In this document: piece after piece, positions 1-5,684 of the stretch
How positions within the stretch are numbered: the stretch's first letter is position 1
Layout: the number at the start of each line of letters is the position of its first letter
Assembly: GCA_945949625.1 (NCBI GenBank)
Contig: CAMFFI010000082.1
Location: forward strand, 1-5,684
Length of the DNA stretch: 5,684 bases
Source: an uncultured bacterium
GTDB lineage: Bacteria > Bacillota > Clostridia > Oscillospirales > Acutalibacteraceae
Direction of reading: 5' to 3'
The notes under the pieces: generated by a model
Told to the model about the DNA's origin: nothing
Database searches by the model: none
What the model saw: the letters and a program-made list of their open reading frames with translations, nothing else
Translations under genes and position numbers: made by a program

Positions 1-1
1 A

Positions 2-1465
2 AATGCAGATGTTTATGTCGTTGCAGCACAAACTGAAACAAACAAAACAGCATCCGGAAAGGTTATCGGCGACGCTGACAGCAGCGGTGAAGTGAACATT
101 CAAGATGCTAACTGTGTTCAGCTGTATCTGGCTAATTTAATTTCAGAAGATGACATTGACCTTATAGCTGCAAATGTTACCGGTAATGAAAAAGTGAGTA
201 TAAATGATGCAACAGAAATTCAACTTTTTCTTGCAGAATTAATCAATAAATTTTCAGTAGAAGATGATTCGGATAAAGTACAGCTTACATTTAATGTTAC
301 TATTCCGGAGCCCCTTAAGGAGAATGAAAATTTAAGTATAGGCACTAATCTGAACAATTGGAATCCTACTGATTCTGAGTGGTTTATGACAAAAATTGAT
401 GATTTACATTATCAATATTCTGTTGAGCTGAATTCTGATAACATTGGAAAAGAAATAAGCTACAAATACACTATTCAGAACAGCCAGACTACAGGATATA
501 ATGTCTGGGCAAGAGTTGAAGGAAGTTCAACCGGCGGTGACATAAGTAACCGTACTTTTGTTATTGGCGAAAAGAGTAATGTAATTAACGATACTGTAGC
601 AATGTTTAAAAATAATTTAGGCAATACAACAGTAACAAGCGGAACTCTTGAAACCTTCACACTTGATATGCCGCAGTATTCCGATAACAGAACAAGAACA
701 ATTCATGTCTGGCTTCCGGATGGTTACGATTCAAGAAATACAGACAAAAAATATCCGGTATTTTATATGCACGATGGACAGAATCTTTTTGATATGTATA
801 CATCATATGCAGGAGAATGGATGGTTGACGAGGCTATTGCCGATATGATGGATAACGGGTATGAGGGTGCAATAATTGTAGGCATTGAAAATTCTGCCGA
901 CAGGTGGAATGAATACAGTCCTGAATGGGTTAATGTCGGCTCTTCATTGCCGAATAATTCATCAGGCAAAAGTTATGCACAATTTGTTGATAATCCGTCA
1001 GGAGATAAATACGGTGAATTTATTGTTAATACATTAAAACCGTATATTGATAGTCACTATAATGTTCGTACAGATAAAAACAGTACCGGTATCGGCGGAA
1101 GCTCAATGGGCGGCTTAATTTCTTATTATATAGGAATGAAATATACCGATGTATTCGGTCAGGTGCTTTCTTTTTCTCCGGCATTCTGGATGTACAGTGA
1201 AGATACTATTGCTTCAGTAGTTGACTCATATGATTACAGCAATACTGACAATCTTCCGAAAGTTTTCCTTTATGTCGGCGGAGCAAACCAAATGGAGAAA
1301 GATACAATTCCTTATGTAGATTTGGTTTACAATAAAATGTCAGAAAACGGTTATCCTGAAAATAAGCTTAATTCACTGACAGATACCACAAAAGATCATA
1401 ACGAAGCTGCTTGGTCGGAATATTTCCCCCAAGCATACAAGTGGTTAGTTGAATTTACGGCATAA
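2..1465 (+). CDS. Dockerin / CBM20-like / PF00756 esterase, 5'-partial secreted enzyme
   Basis: The frame is open from base 2 with no stop, so 487 residues are visible and the start lies outside the window. Numbered from base 2: residues 23-82 are a type I dockerin, with first calcium loop GDADSSGEVNIQD (D24, D26, D35) and a degenerate second loop ending SIND. Residues 93-190 resemble a CBM20-like starch-binding module (NLNNW, ISYKYT, NRTF). Residues 214-485 are an alpha/beta-hydrolase of the putative esterase family: YPVFYMHDGQN, nucleophile elbow GSSMG with Ser368 (codon 1103-1105), and catalytic His466 in KDHNEAAW (codon 1397-1399). The acid is probably one of E432/D434 after LYVGG. By family this is an extracellular esterase acting on plant polysaccharide or a related ester, anchored by dockerin-cohesin binding; the substrate is not determinable. 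An in-frame GTG at 92 lies inside the first dockerin loop and cannot be the real start. A hairpin terminator follows the stop by 15 bases. Confidence 0.9.
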   Translation, partial: NADVYVVAAQTETNKTASGKVIGDADSSGEVNIQDANCVQLYLANLISEDDIDLIAANVTGNEKVSINDATEIQLFLAELINKFSVEDDSDKVQLTFNVTIPEPLKENENLSIGTNLNNWNPTDSEWFMTKIDDLHYQYSVELNSDNIGKEISYKYTIQNSQTTGYNVWARVEGSSTGGDISNRTFVIGEKSNVINDTVAMFKNNLGNTTVTSGTLETFTLDMPQYSDNRTRTIHVWLPDGYDSRNTDKKYPVFYMHDGQNLFDMYTSYAGEWMVDEAIADMMDNGYEGAIIVGIENSADRWNEYSPEWVNVGSSLPNNSSGKSYAQFVDNPSGDKYGEFIVNTLKPYIDSHYNVRTDKNSTGIGGSSMGGLISYYIGMKYTDVFGQVLSFSPAFWMYSEDTIASVVDSYDYSNTDNLPKVFLYVGGANQMEKDTIPYVDLVYNKMSENGYPENKLNSLTDTTKDHNEAAWSEYFPQAYKWLVEFTA

Positions 1466-1480
1466 AAAACACATAAAAAA

Positions 1481-1536
1481 CGGCATACACATTACCTGTT
1501 AAATTATTACAATGGTAGTGTGTATGCCGATTTTAA
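1481..1536 (+). terminator. Rho-independent terminator after the esterase gene, possibly bidirectional
   Basis: The arms 1481-1496 (CGGCATACACATTACC) and 1514-1529 pair over 16 bp with a single G-U wobble, around a 17-nt loop. The + strand has a modest U-run (ATTTTAA) after it. The - strand would have six U directly after the stem, from the A-run at 1475-1480, so it can also stop transcription from the right. Confidence 0.8.
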
Positions 1537-1578
1537 TACCTCTAATTGTTTTATTCCTCCACTAAGGTGTCGTCACCG

Positions 1579-1630
1579 TTAGATTCTAGTGTCAACTGAT
1601 GTGCAGTTTCAAGTCCTGTCGCCCGCACCA
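1579..1630 (+). pseudogene. Truncated, decayed tRNA-Leu (3' half only)
   Basis: This stretch resembles the 3' part of a class II tRNA, best fitting bacterial tRNA-Leu. A 3' acceptor strand CGCCCGC (1620-1626) is followed by discriminator A and an encoded CCA (1628-1630). The T loop TTCAAGT (1608-1614) is flanked by 1603-1607 and 1615-1619, which pair at four of five positions; the normally invariant G53-C61 pair is T-C. Before it is a short variable-arm hairpin (1591-1600), and TTAGA/TCTAG (1579-1583, 1585-1589) matches an anticodon stem, but the loop between them is one base instead of seven. No 5' acceptor strand (expected GCGGGCG) or D arm is found upstream. It therefore cannot make a working tRNA. 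It may be the 3' side of an integration at a tRNA-Leu gene, or a decayed duplicate. The tRNA-Leu identity rests on family resemblance recalled without a search. Confidence 0.72.
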
Positions 1631-1631
1631 A

Positions 1632-1663
1632 AAACGGTGGTTTTTAAACCACCGTTTGTTTTA
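1632..1663 (+). terminator. Strong hairpin terminator behind the tRNA-Leu remnant
   Basis: The arms 1632-1643 (AAACGGTGGTTT) and 1646-1657 (AAACCACCGTTT) are perfectly complementary; the realistic stem is the outer 9-10 pairs with a short T/A loop. GTTTTATATT follows. It starts two bases after the CCA, as expected for the original terminator of the tRNA gene. It also lies just beyond the stop of the convergent DUF2804 gene, so it may serve both strands. Confidence 0.85.
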
Positions 1664-1672
1664 TATTCTTTC

Positions 1673-2665
1673 TTATATAACCGTAAAAAACATTTGTGCA
1701 GGAACATCTGTAAGAATTACGGGTTCGTTATCTATAAGATTAAACTCTCCGTATAATCTTCCGTAAACAACAGTTGTTTTATCACACTTTGAAAAAACCG
1801 GAGCGTTTTTATAAATTTCAGGCTTAAAGGTCACATCAACAGCCTTGATTCCTGCTTTAAAGTTCCATATTCTGTCTATTCTTTCATCACTGCCCAGAAA
1901 CTTAATTTTGGACAGCTTTTTTATATTTCCGCCGCTGAAATAACAGTTTTCTTCGCCCATTAAATTGTCGCCCAATTTACTGCCCAAATAAAGAGAAAAG
2001 TCATTTCCGTCTATATTGCAGTTTGCAGTTAAATACCTGTATATCTGCCTGTACGGCAAAACATAGCTTGAACAGTCGCAGTAACCGGAATCATTTGAAA
2101 ACTCATACTTGTTTTCACCGAATTCCACCGTTCCGTTTACCAAGATATAGGGTGAAAATGATTTGTAGTAGAAGTTTTTTGCGCTTTCCTCAAAAGGAAC
2201 GGAAAGATTCAGACTGTCGCCGGACTTTTTTGAAAAAGTGAGCTTTAAAGATAAATCTTCAAAGCCGGCAAAGTTGTTAAAGCGGCATTGTATATGGCGT
2301 GAGTCATTTTTCCTGGTTAAAGCGATTTTTGTTTTTTTGTCCTGAAAAAACACCTTGCTGTCCAATAAATCAGGCATTTCTTTTTTATTTAGAATGAATT
2401 TCTTTACTGTGCAGTCAGCCGCAACACCCTTGATTTTTTTATCACGAAGAATAATTTTTGCAATAAACTCGAAGCCGCATTTTTCAAGAGAGATAAAAAT
2501 TGAGCAATCCTTGTTTTCTGCAAAGAAACATTGTCTGTGGTCGATTTTTTGCCTGTATTTATATAATTCCGAATTAAACATAAAAACAGGTTTTCTTGCC
2601 CAGCCGCCTGCAATATTTCCGTTTGTATGAAAAACGGAGCAGGAGCTTTCTGTTTCCTTTTGCAA
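1673..2665 (-). CDS. DUF2804 family protein
   Basis: A complete 330-residue protein that I recognise as DUF2804 (PF10974), whose usual length is about 330-350. Family-like landmarks in order are the N-terminal G-x-x-GGWARKP (residues 16-26), SLNLSVPFEE (151-160), VNGTVEFGENKYEF (176-189), the central LPYRQIYRY segment (203-211), YLGSKLGDNLMGEEN (226-240), VDVTFKP (276-282) and YGRLYGEF (301-308). The core is diverged: where I recall tryptophans after the central PY motif, this protein has tyrosines. No signal peptide or membrane segment is seen, so it is probably cytoplasmic. The family has no established biochemical role that I can state. The start is TTG at 2663-2665, supported by a strong ribosome binding site and by conserved residues lying before the first internal Met (residue 29). 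It is a single gene with its own promoter, convergent with the tRNA remnant. Confidence 0.85.
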   Translation of the reverse strand: MQKETESSCSVFHTNGNIAGGWARKPVFMFNSELYKYRQKIDHRQCFFAENKDCSIFISLEKCGFEFIAKIILRDKKIKGVAADCTVKKFILNKKEMPDLLDSKVFFQDKKTKIALTRKNDSRHIQCRFNNFAGFEDLSLKLTFSKKSGDSLNLSVPFEESAKNFYYKSFSPYILVNGTVEFGENKYEFSNDSGYCDCSSYVLPYRQIYRYLTANCNIDGNDFSLYLGSKLGDNLMGEENCYFSGGNIKKLSKIKFLGSDERIDRIWNFKAGIKAVDVTFKPEIYKNAPVFSKCDKTTVVYGRLYGEFNLIDNEPVILTDVPAQMFFTVI

Positions 2666-2670
2666 TTTTA

Positions 2671-2680
2671 TCCCTCCCTT
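2671..2680 (-). promoter_or_regulatory. Ribosome binding site fixing the TTG start of the DUF2804 gene
   Basis: Read on the - strand this is AAGGGAGGGA, an almost ideal Shine-Dalgarno sequence, with its GGAGG core about seven bases before the TTG codon at 2665-2663. No ATG is nearby that could use it, so it decides for the TTG start. Confidence 0.85.
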
Positions 2681-2695
2681 TATCTGATGTTTTAT

Positions 2696-2724
2696 ATTAT
2701 ATAATATTTTTCTTATCTAATCAA
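2696..2724 (-). promoter_or_regulatory. Sigma-A promoter of the DUF2804 gene
   Basis: On the - strand, TTGATT (2724-2719) is separated by exactly 17 bases from a perfect TATAAT (2701-2696). The transcript would begin near 2689 and run a short leader into the ribosome binding site at 2680-2671. Confidence 0.8.
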
Positions 2725-2824
2725 GCAAAAAGCACAATGTTATATTTTTGAGAATAAATCATATATTTTAAGGAAACATCACGATTAAAGCGGTGTTAAA
2801 ATAACGTAAAATCGGAGTGGGATT

Positions 2825-3199
2825 ATGAAAATCAAAGCTTTCGGTATAGTTTTGCTTTTGGCCATAAATATTTTTCTTTTATGCTCCTGCAGTTACACAA
2901 AACAAAGCTATGCTGATGAATTAACTTCAAGCATATGGTATGCAGAAAATGAAAACAAAACGCAGATTACTCTATCTTTTCCTGAGGACAATACGGCAGA
3001 AATCAATATCAAGGGAGATACCGACAATACCTGTACCATAAGCGGAATTTGTACCGTTAATGAAGAAACCCTTGTAATAAGCGATATGTCAATGGCTAAA
3101 AACATTTCAATAGATTATAAGGTTTACGGAAATAAGGTGGAGCTTACCTATATGGGCAGTACCATAACCCTTGAAAAATACGGTGATAATACTACATAA
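2825..3199 (+). CDS. Small putative lipoprotein, unknown function
   Basis: A complete 124-residue protein. Residues 1-21 form a lipoprotein signal peptide: charged MKIK, a hydrophobic stretch FGIVLLLAINIFLL, and a lipobox LCSC with the lipidated Cys at 22. The mature part of about 100 residues has alternating beta-type segments with regular polar/hydrophobic periodicity (TQITLSF, TAEINIKG, TCTISGICTV, LVISDM, SIDYKVYGNKVELTYMG, TITLEKY). This resembles the small lipocalin-like or DUF5640-type beta-barrel lipoproteins common in Clostridia, but I cannot assign a family with certainty. It is probably anchored to the outer face of the membrane. The ATG is preceded by GGAG (2814-2817) at seven bases. 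It is followed by its own terminator, so it appears monocistronic and separate from ruvC. No convincing -35/-10 pair was found upstream. Confidence 0.85.
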   Translation: MKIKAFGIVLLLAINIFLLCSCSYTKQSYADELTSSIWYAENENKTQITLSFPEDNTAEINIKGDTDNTCTISGICTVNEETLVISDMSMAKNISIDYKVYGNKVELTYMGSTITLEKYGDNTT

Positions 3200-3216
3200 G
3201 ATATGATAAGCTATAC

Positions 3217-3246
3217 GGGCGGCAGGTAATGCCGCTTTTATTTTAC
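3217..3246 (+). terminator. Rho-independent terminator of the lipoprotein gene
   Basis: GCGGCA (3219-3224) pairs with TGCCGC (3230-3235) around a five-base loop, with two outer G-U pairs possible. The U-rich tail TTTTATTTTA follows. It lies 17 bases after the lipoprotein stop and separates that gene from the ruv operon. Confidence 0.85.
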
Positions 3247-3266
3247 GAAAAATCTTTTATTCGTCG

Positions 3267-3328
3267 GCAACAGAATAATTTTATATTACAGGTATGCTTT
3301 CCTATATACAATCAGCCTGTTGCTTTTT
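3267..3328 (+). repeat. Inverted repeat GCAACAG/CTGTTGC followed by T5
   Basis: Seven-base perfect arms at 3267-3273 and 3317-3323 enclose 43 bases and are directly followed by TTTTT. It lies in the 278-base gap between the lipoprotein and ruvC, upstream of the ruv promoter. It could be a back-up terminator or the end of a small RNA, but a repeat of this length can arise by chance. Apart from this and the flanking terminator and promoter I see nothing else in the gap. Confidence 0.3.
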
Positions 3329-3373
3329 GTTATACAACCCAGGAATAAAATTGGTATAAAATCTCTTATTTTG

Positions 3374-3402
3374 TTGATAAATTCCGCTTGTTATGCTATA
3401 AT
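3374..3402 (+). promoter_or_regulatory. Sigma-A promoter of the ruvCAB operon
   Basis: TTGATA (3374-3379), a 17-base spacer and a perfect TATAAT (3397-3402), with TG one base before the -10 (TGCTATAAT, an extended -10). Transcription would start near 3409, giving a leader of about 70 bases before ruvC. No LexA-type box of the GAAC-N4-GTTC kind is visible nearby, so SOS control is not supported here. Confidence 0.88.
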
Positions 3403-3477
3403 ACATTTTAATATGCCTAATTATATCAAAAGGAAAAATATTATCTAAAAAAACTGTTTTGGGAGTTGGATTTTTGT

Positions 3478-3987
3478 ATGGTTGTAATGGGAGTTGACCC
3501 CGGATATGCAATAGTCGGCTGGGGTGCCGTTTCATACAAAACAAACAGTTACAAGCCTTTGGGATTCGGCGCAATTACTACTGACGCCGATATGGACTTC
3601 AACAAACGGCTTCAGGTAATATATGATGAGATATATGCGCTTTTAAGCCGATGCAGACCTGACGCAATGGCAATTGAAAGGCTATATTTTACCACTAACC
3701 AGAAAACTGCAATTATGGTTGCAGAGGCAAGGGGCGTCATACTTCTTGCGGCACAAAAGCTGAACATACCCATATTTGAATATACGCCGCTGCAGATAAA
3801 AACTGCAGTTACAGGCTACGGAAAGGCTAAAAAACCGCAGGTTATGGAAATGACGCGCAGGCTTTTAAAATTAAAGGAAGTTCCTAAGCCCGATGACACT
3901 GCCGACGCCTTGGCTATTGCTATTTGTCATACTCAGGCGGCAGGCTCACAGCTTAGACAGACATTGTTCAAAAAGGAGTTAAAGTAA
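3478..3987 (+). CDS. ruvC: Crossover junction endodeoxyribonuclease RuvC
   Basis: Metal-dependent endonuclease that resolves Holliday junctions by paired nicks as a dimer, with RuvAB. The 169-residue product matches the family length (E. coli 173). The RNase H-like fold carries all four acidic residues: D7 in MGVDPG, E67 in AIERLY, and D140 and D143 in the DDTADALAIA segment. I start it at ATG 3478, which places the first catalytic Asp as in other RuvC proteins. The upstream in-frame TTG at 3466 directly abuts the GGGAG (3461-3465) and would have no ribosome binding site. The GGGAG lies 12 bases before ATG 3478, slightly long; the ATG at 3487 is also possible but would remove the first strand. 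It is the first gene of the operon, and its stop overlaps the ruvA start by one base (TAATG). Confidence 0.96.
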   Translation: MVVMGVDPGYAIVGWGAVSYKTNSYKPLGFGAITTDADMDFNKRLQVIYDEIYALLSRCRPDAMAIERLYFTTNQKTAIMVAEARGVILLAAQKLNIPIFEYTPLQIKTAVTGYGKAKKPQVMEMTRRLLKLKEVPKPDDTADALAIAICHTQAAGSQLRQTLFKKELK

Positions 3988-4583
3988 TGTTTTATTCCGT
4001 CAGAGGAAATGTAATACATACCGAGCCTAATTTGGCTGTTATTGAGTGCGGCGGAGTAGGCTATAAATGCCAGACTACAATGAATACTCTTAAGAATATT
4101 AAGCTGAACACAGAGGCGACTCTTTATACGCATCTTAATGTTAGAGAGGACGCAATGGAGCTTTACGGCTTTTCAAGCCTTACGGAGCTTTCAACCTTTA
4201 AAACTCTTATCGGAGTCAGCGGAGTAGGTCCAAAGGTTGCAATTGGAATTTTGTCTGTTCTTACGCCGCAGCAGGTAGCTCTTGCCATAGCGGCAAATGA
4301 TTTAAAGTCAATTACCCTTGCTCCGGGAGTGGGCAACAAGCTTGCACAGAGAATTGTACTTGAGTTAAAGGATAAGCTGAAAGCTCTGCCGAAATCAGGA
4401 GATGACGCAGGCTTTGCCGGAGTTGATAATATAAGCACCGGTAATGTTCCCAAGGCAGTAGAGGCGCTGACTGTGCTGGGCTATACGCCTGCTGACGTTA
4501 CTCCCTATCTTGCAAAAATGGATTCTTCTCTGCCTGTTGAGAAGTTAATCGGTGAAACATTAAAACAGCTTGGAAGAAAATAA
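3987..4583 (+). CDS. ruvA: Holliday junction branch migration protein RuvA
   Basis: DNA-binding subunit of the RuvAB branch-migration complex; its tetramers hold the four-way junction flat and load RuvB rings on opposite arms. At 198 residues it has the usual length. Residues 1-62 are the OB-fold domain, beginning MFYSVRG and ending with the typical LNVREDAMELYGF. Residues 70-130 hold two helix-hairpin-helix motifs (GVSGVGPK at 76-83 and APGVGNK at 112-118). A flexible linker rich in G, D and S (136-152) leads to the C-terminal three-helix RuvB-binding domain (153-198). The ATG shares one base with the ruvC stop. An AAAGGAG within the end of ruvC lies eight bases ahead, so translation is probably coupled. 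Confidence 0.97.
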   Translation: MFYSVRGNVIHTEPNLAVIECGGVGYKCQTTMNTLKNIKLNTEATLYTHLNVREDAMELYGFSSLTELSTFKTLIGVSGVGPKVAIGILSVLTPQQVALAIAANDLKSITLAPGVGNKLAQRIVLELKDKLKALPKSGDDAGFAGVDNISTGNVPKAVEALTVLGYTPADVTPYLAKMDSSLPVEKLIGETLKQLGRK

Positions 4584-4609
4584 TACTTTAAGCATTAAAG
4601 GAATTAGTT

Positions 4610-5674
4610 ATGAGCTTTGAATTTTCAGAAGAATTTGATTTTGAAAACAGAATAATGGATACCTCTGAAATTCCCGAGGATACCGTTGACGGAGAAAATC
4701 CTTTAAGACCTAAAACCCTTGATGAATATATAGGACAGGAAAAGGTAAAGGAAAATCTGAAGGTGTTTATTGAGGCGGCAAAGCAAAGGGGCGAAACCCT
4801 TGACCATGTACTTTTGTACGGACCTCCGGGACTGGGAAAAACCACTCTGGCGGCAATTATTGCAAAGGAAATGGGCGTTTCCATCAGAATTACCTCGGGA
4901 CCTGCAATTGAAAAGCCCGGCGACCTTGCCTCTTTACTTACAAACCTTAATTCCGGCGACGTTCTTTTTATTGATGAAATTCACCGCCTGAGCAGAGCTG
5001 TTGAAGAGGTTTTGTATCCTTCTATGGAGGACTTTGCAATAGATATTATTACTGGAAAAGGTCAGATGGCTGCGTCTTACCATTTGCCGCTGCCGCATTT
5101 TACGTTAGTCGGTGCAACAACAAGAGCAGGTCAGCTTACAGCTCCTTTGCGTGACCGTTTTGGAGTTGTGTTAAGACTTGAGCTTTATACCCCCGAAGAG
5201 CTTGCGCTGATTATTGAGAGAAGTGCGGGAATTTTAAATATGGAAATTGAGCATGACGGTGCTCTGGAGATTGCTTCGCGTTCAAGGGGAACTCCGAGAA
5301 TAGCAAACAGACTTTTAAAAAGAGTCAGAGATTTTGCTCAGGTTATGTCAAACGGAATTATTACCTGCGACACTGCAAGGATTGCTCTTGACAAGCTTGA
5401 AATCGACGAGCTGGGACTTGACCAGAATGACAGAAGAATGCTGGAAGCAATTATTAAGTATTACAACGGAGGACCTGTGGGAGTTGAAACCTTAGCCGCC
5501 GCAATAGGTGAAGAGGCTATAACAATAGAGGACGTTTATGAGCCGTATCTTTTGCAAATCGGCTTTCTTGCAAGAACTCCCAGGGGAAGATGCGTAACGG
5601 CGGAGGCATGCAGACATCTGGGCTACAAGGTGCCAAACGGTACTGCAAATGTTCAGCCGAATTTATTTGATTAA
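4610..5674 (+). CDS. ruvB: Holliday junction branch migration ATPase RuvB
   Basis: AAA+ ATPase whose hexameric rings pump DNA through the RuvA-bound junction. The 354-residue product is within the family range. Seen in order: Walker A GPPGLGKTT (71-79, K77), Walker B LFIDEIH (119-125, D122/E123), sensor 1 GATTRAG (168-174), the arginine-finger segment LRDRFG (180-185), sensor 2 GTPRIANR (227-234), and the C-terminal winged-helix DNA-binding domain (about 270-340: NDRRMLEAI, GGPVGVETLA, PYLLQIGFLARTPRGR). The N-terminal 30 residues are acidic and variable, as usual. AAAGGA (4597-4602) lies seven bases before the ATG; the gap from ruvA is 26 bases with no terminator, so it belongs to the same operon. 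It is complete; the window ends ten bases after the stop. Confidence 0.97.
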   Translation: MSFEFSEEFDFENRIMDTSEIPEDTVDGENPLRPKTLDEYIGQEKVKENLKVFIEAAKQRGETLDHVLLYGPPGLGKTTLAAIIAKEMGVSIRITSGPAIEKPGDLASLLTNLNSGDVLFIDEIHRLSRAVEEVLYPSMEDFAIDIITGKGQMAASYHLPLPHFTLVGATTRAGQLTAPLRDRFGVVLRLELYTPEELALIIERSAGILNMEIEHDGALEIASRSRGTPRIANRLLKRVRDFAQVMSNGIITCDTARIALDKLEIDELGLDQNDRRMLEAIIKYYNGGPVGVETLAAAIGEEAITIEDVYEPYLLQIGFLARTPRGRCVTAEACRHLGYKVPNGTANVQPNLFD

Positions 5675-5684
5675 ATTGTTTTTA

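Noticed and set aside
1561..1630. Intact, functional tRNA-Leu
   Set aside because: There is no 5' acceptor strand or D arm, the anticodon loop is one base, and G53 is replaced.
1551..1643. Short - strand open frame reading RATGLE... and ending at a stop at 1551-1553
   Set aside because: It runs antisense to the tRNA T arm and acceptor strand; RATGLEP-type peptides are a common false product of reading tRNA-Leu backwards. It has an in-frame stop just upstream at 1644-1646 and no ribosome binding site.
2023..2630. + strand open frames inside the DUF2804 gene
   Set aside because: They are shadows of the - strand gene, without ribosome binding sites or recognisable protein features.
2748..2802. 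Promoter for the lipoprotein gene (TTGAGA at 2748, TAAAAT at 2797)
   Set aside because: The spacing between the two elements is far from 17 bases, and neither has a partner at the right distance.
3340..3477. LexA/SOS box controlling ruvCAB
   Set aside because: I looked for GAAC-N4-GTTC-like palindromes around the promoter and leader and saw none.
3403..3477. Riboswitch, T-box or small leader peptide in the ruvC leader
   Set aside because: The roughly 70-base leader is A+T-rich, has no stable stem, no terminator-like hairpin and no start codon with a ribosome binding site leading to a sensible peptide.
4163..4884. - strand open frames opposite ruvA and ruvB
   Set aside because: They lie fully antisense to well-conserved genes and show no start signals or family resemblance.

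Overview
The window reads as chromosome of a low-to-moderate GC Firmicute of the Clostridia, most likely a Ruminococcus-like gut or rumen bacterium (Oscillospiraceae). The evidence is a dockerin-bearing secreted carbohydrate esterase, A+T-rich intergenic DNA with near-consensus sigma-A promoters, strong GGAGG-type ribosome binding sites, TTG start use, and a contiguous ruvC-ruvA-ruvB operon. The genus is an inference; the class is fairly safe.

Layout from left to right. (1) Bases 2-1465, + strand: the 3' part of a secreted modular enzyme (dockerin, CBM20-like starch-binding module, alpha/beta-hydrolase of the putative esterase family PF00756). It runs off the left edge, so its true start and any signal peptide are not visible. 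A 16-bp stem terminator closes it. (2) Bases 1579-1630: a decayed 3' half of a tRNA-Leu gene ending in CCA, with a strong hairpin terminator directly behind it. The 5' half is absent, which suggests an integration scar or a degraded tRNA. (3) Bases 1673-2665, - strand: a DUF2804-family protein with a TTG start and its own promoter. (4) Bases 2825-3199, + strand: a small lipoprotein of unknown function with its own terminator. (5) From 3374 to the right edge: a sigma-A promoter and the Holliday-junction operon ruvC, ruvA, ruvB, complete to the ruvB stop at 5674.

Only the ruv genes form an evident functional unit: RuvA binds the four-way junction, RuvB hexamers drive branch migration, and RuvC cuts the junction. 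The lipoprotein and the DUF2804 gene are divergently arranged single genes. The esterase is probably exported and attached, through its dockerin, to a cohesin-bearing scaffold or cell-surface protein for polysaccharide breakdown. No CRISPR array, insertion sequence, toxin-antitoxin pair or recognisable defence system is present. The most unusual items are the module order of the esterase and the tRNA-Leu remnant.
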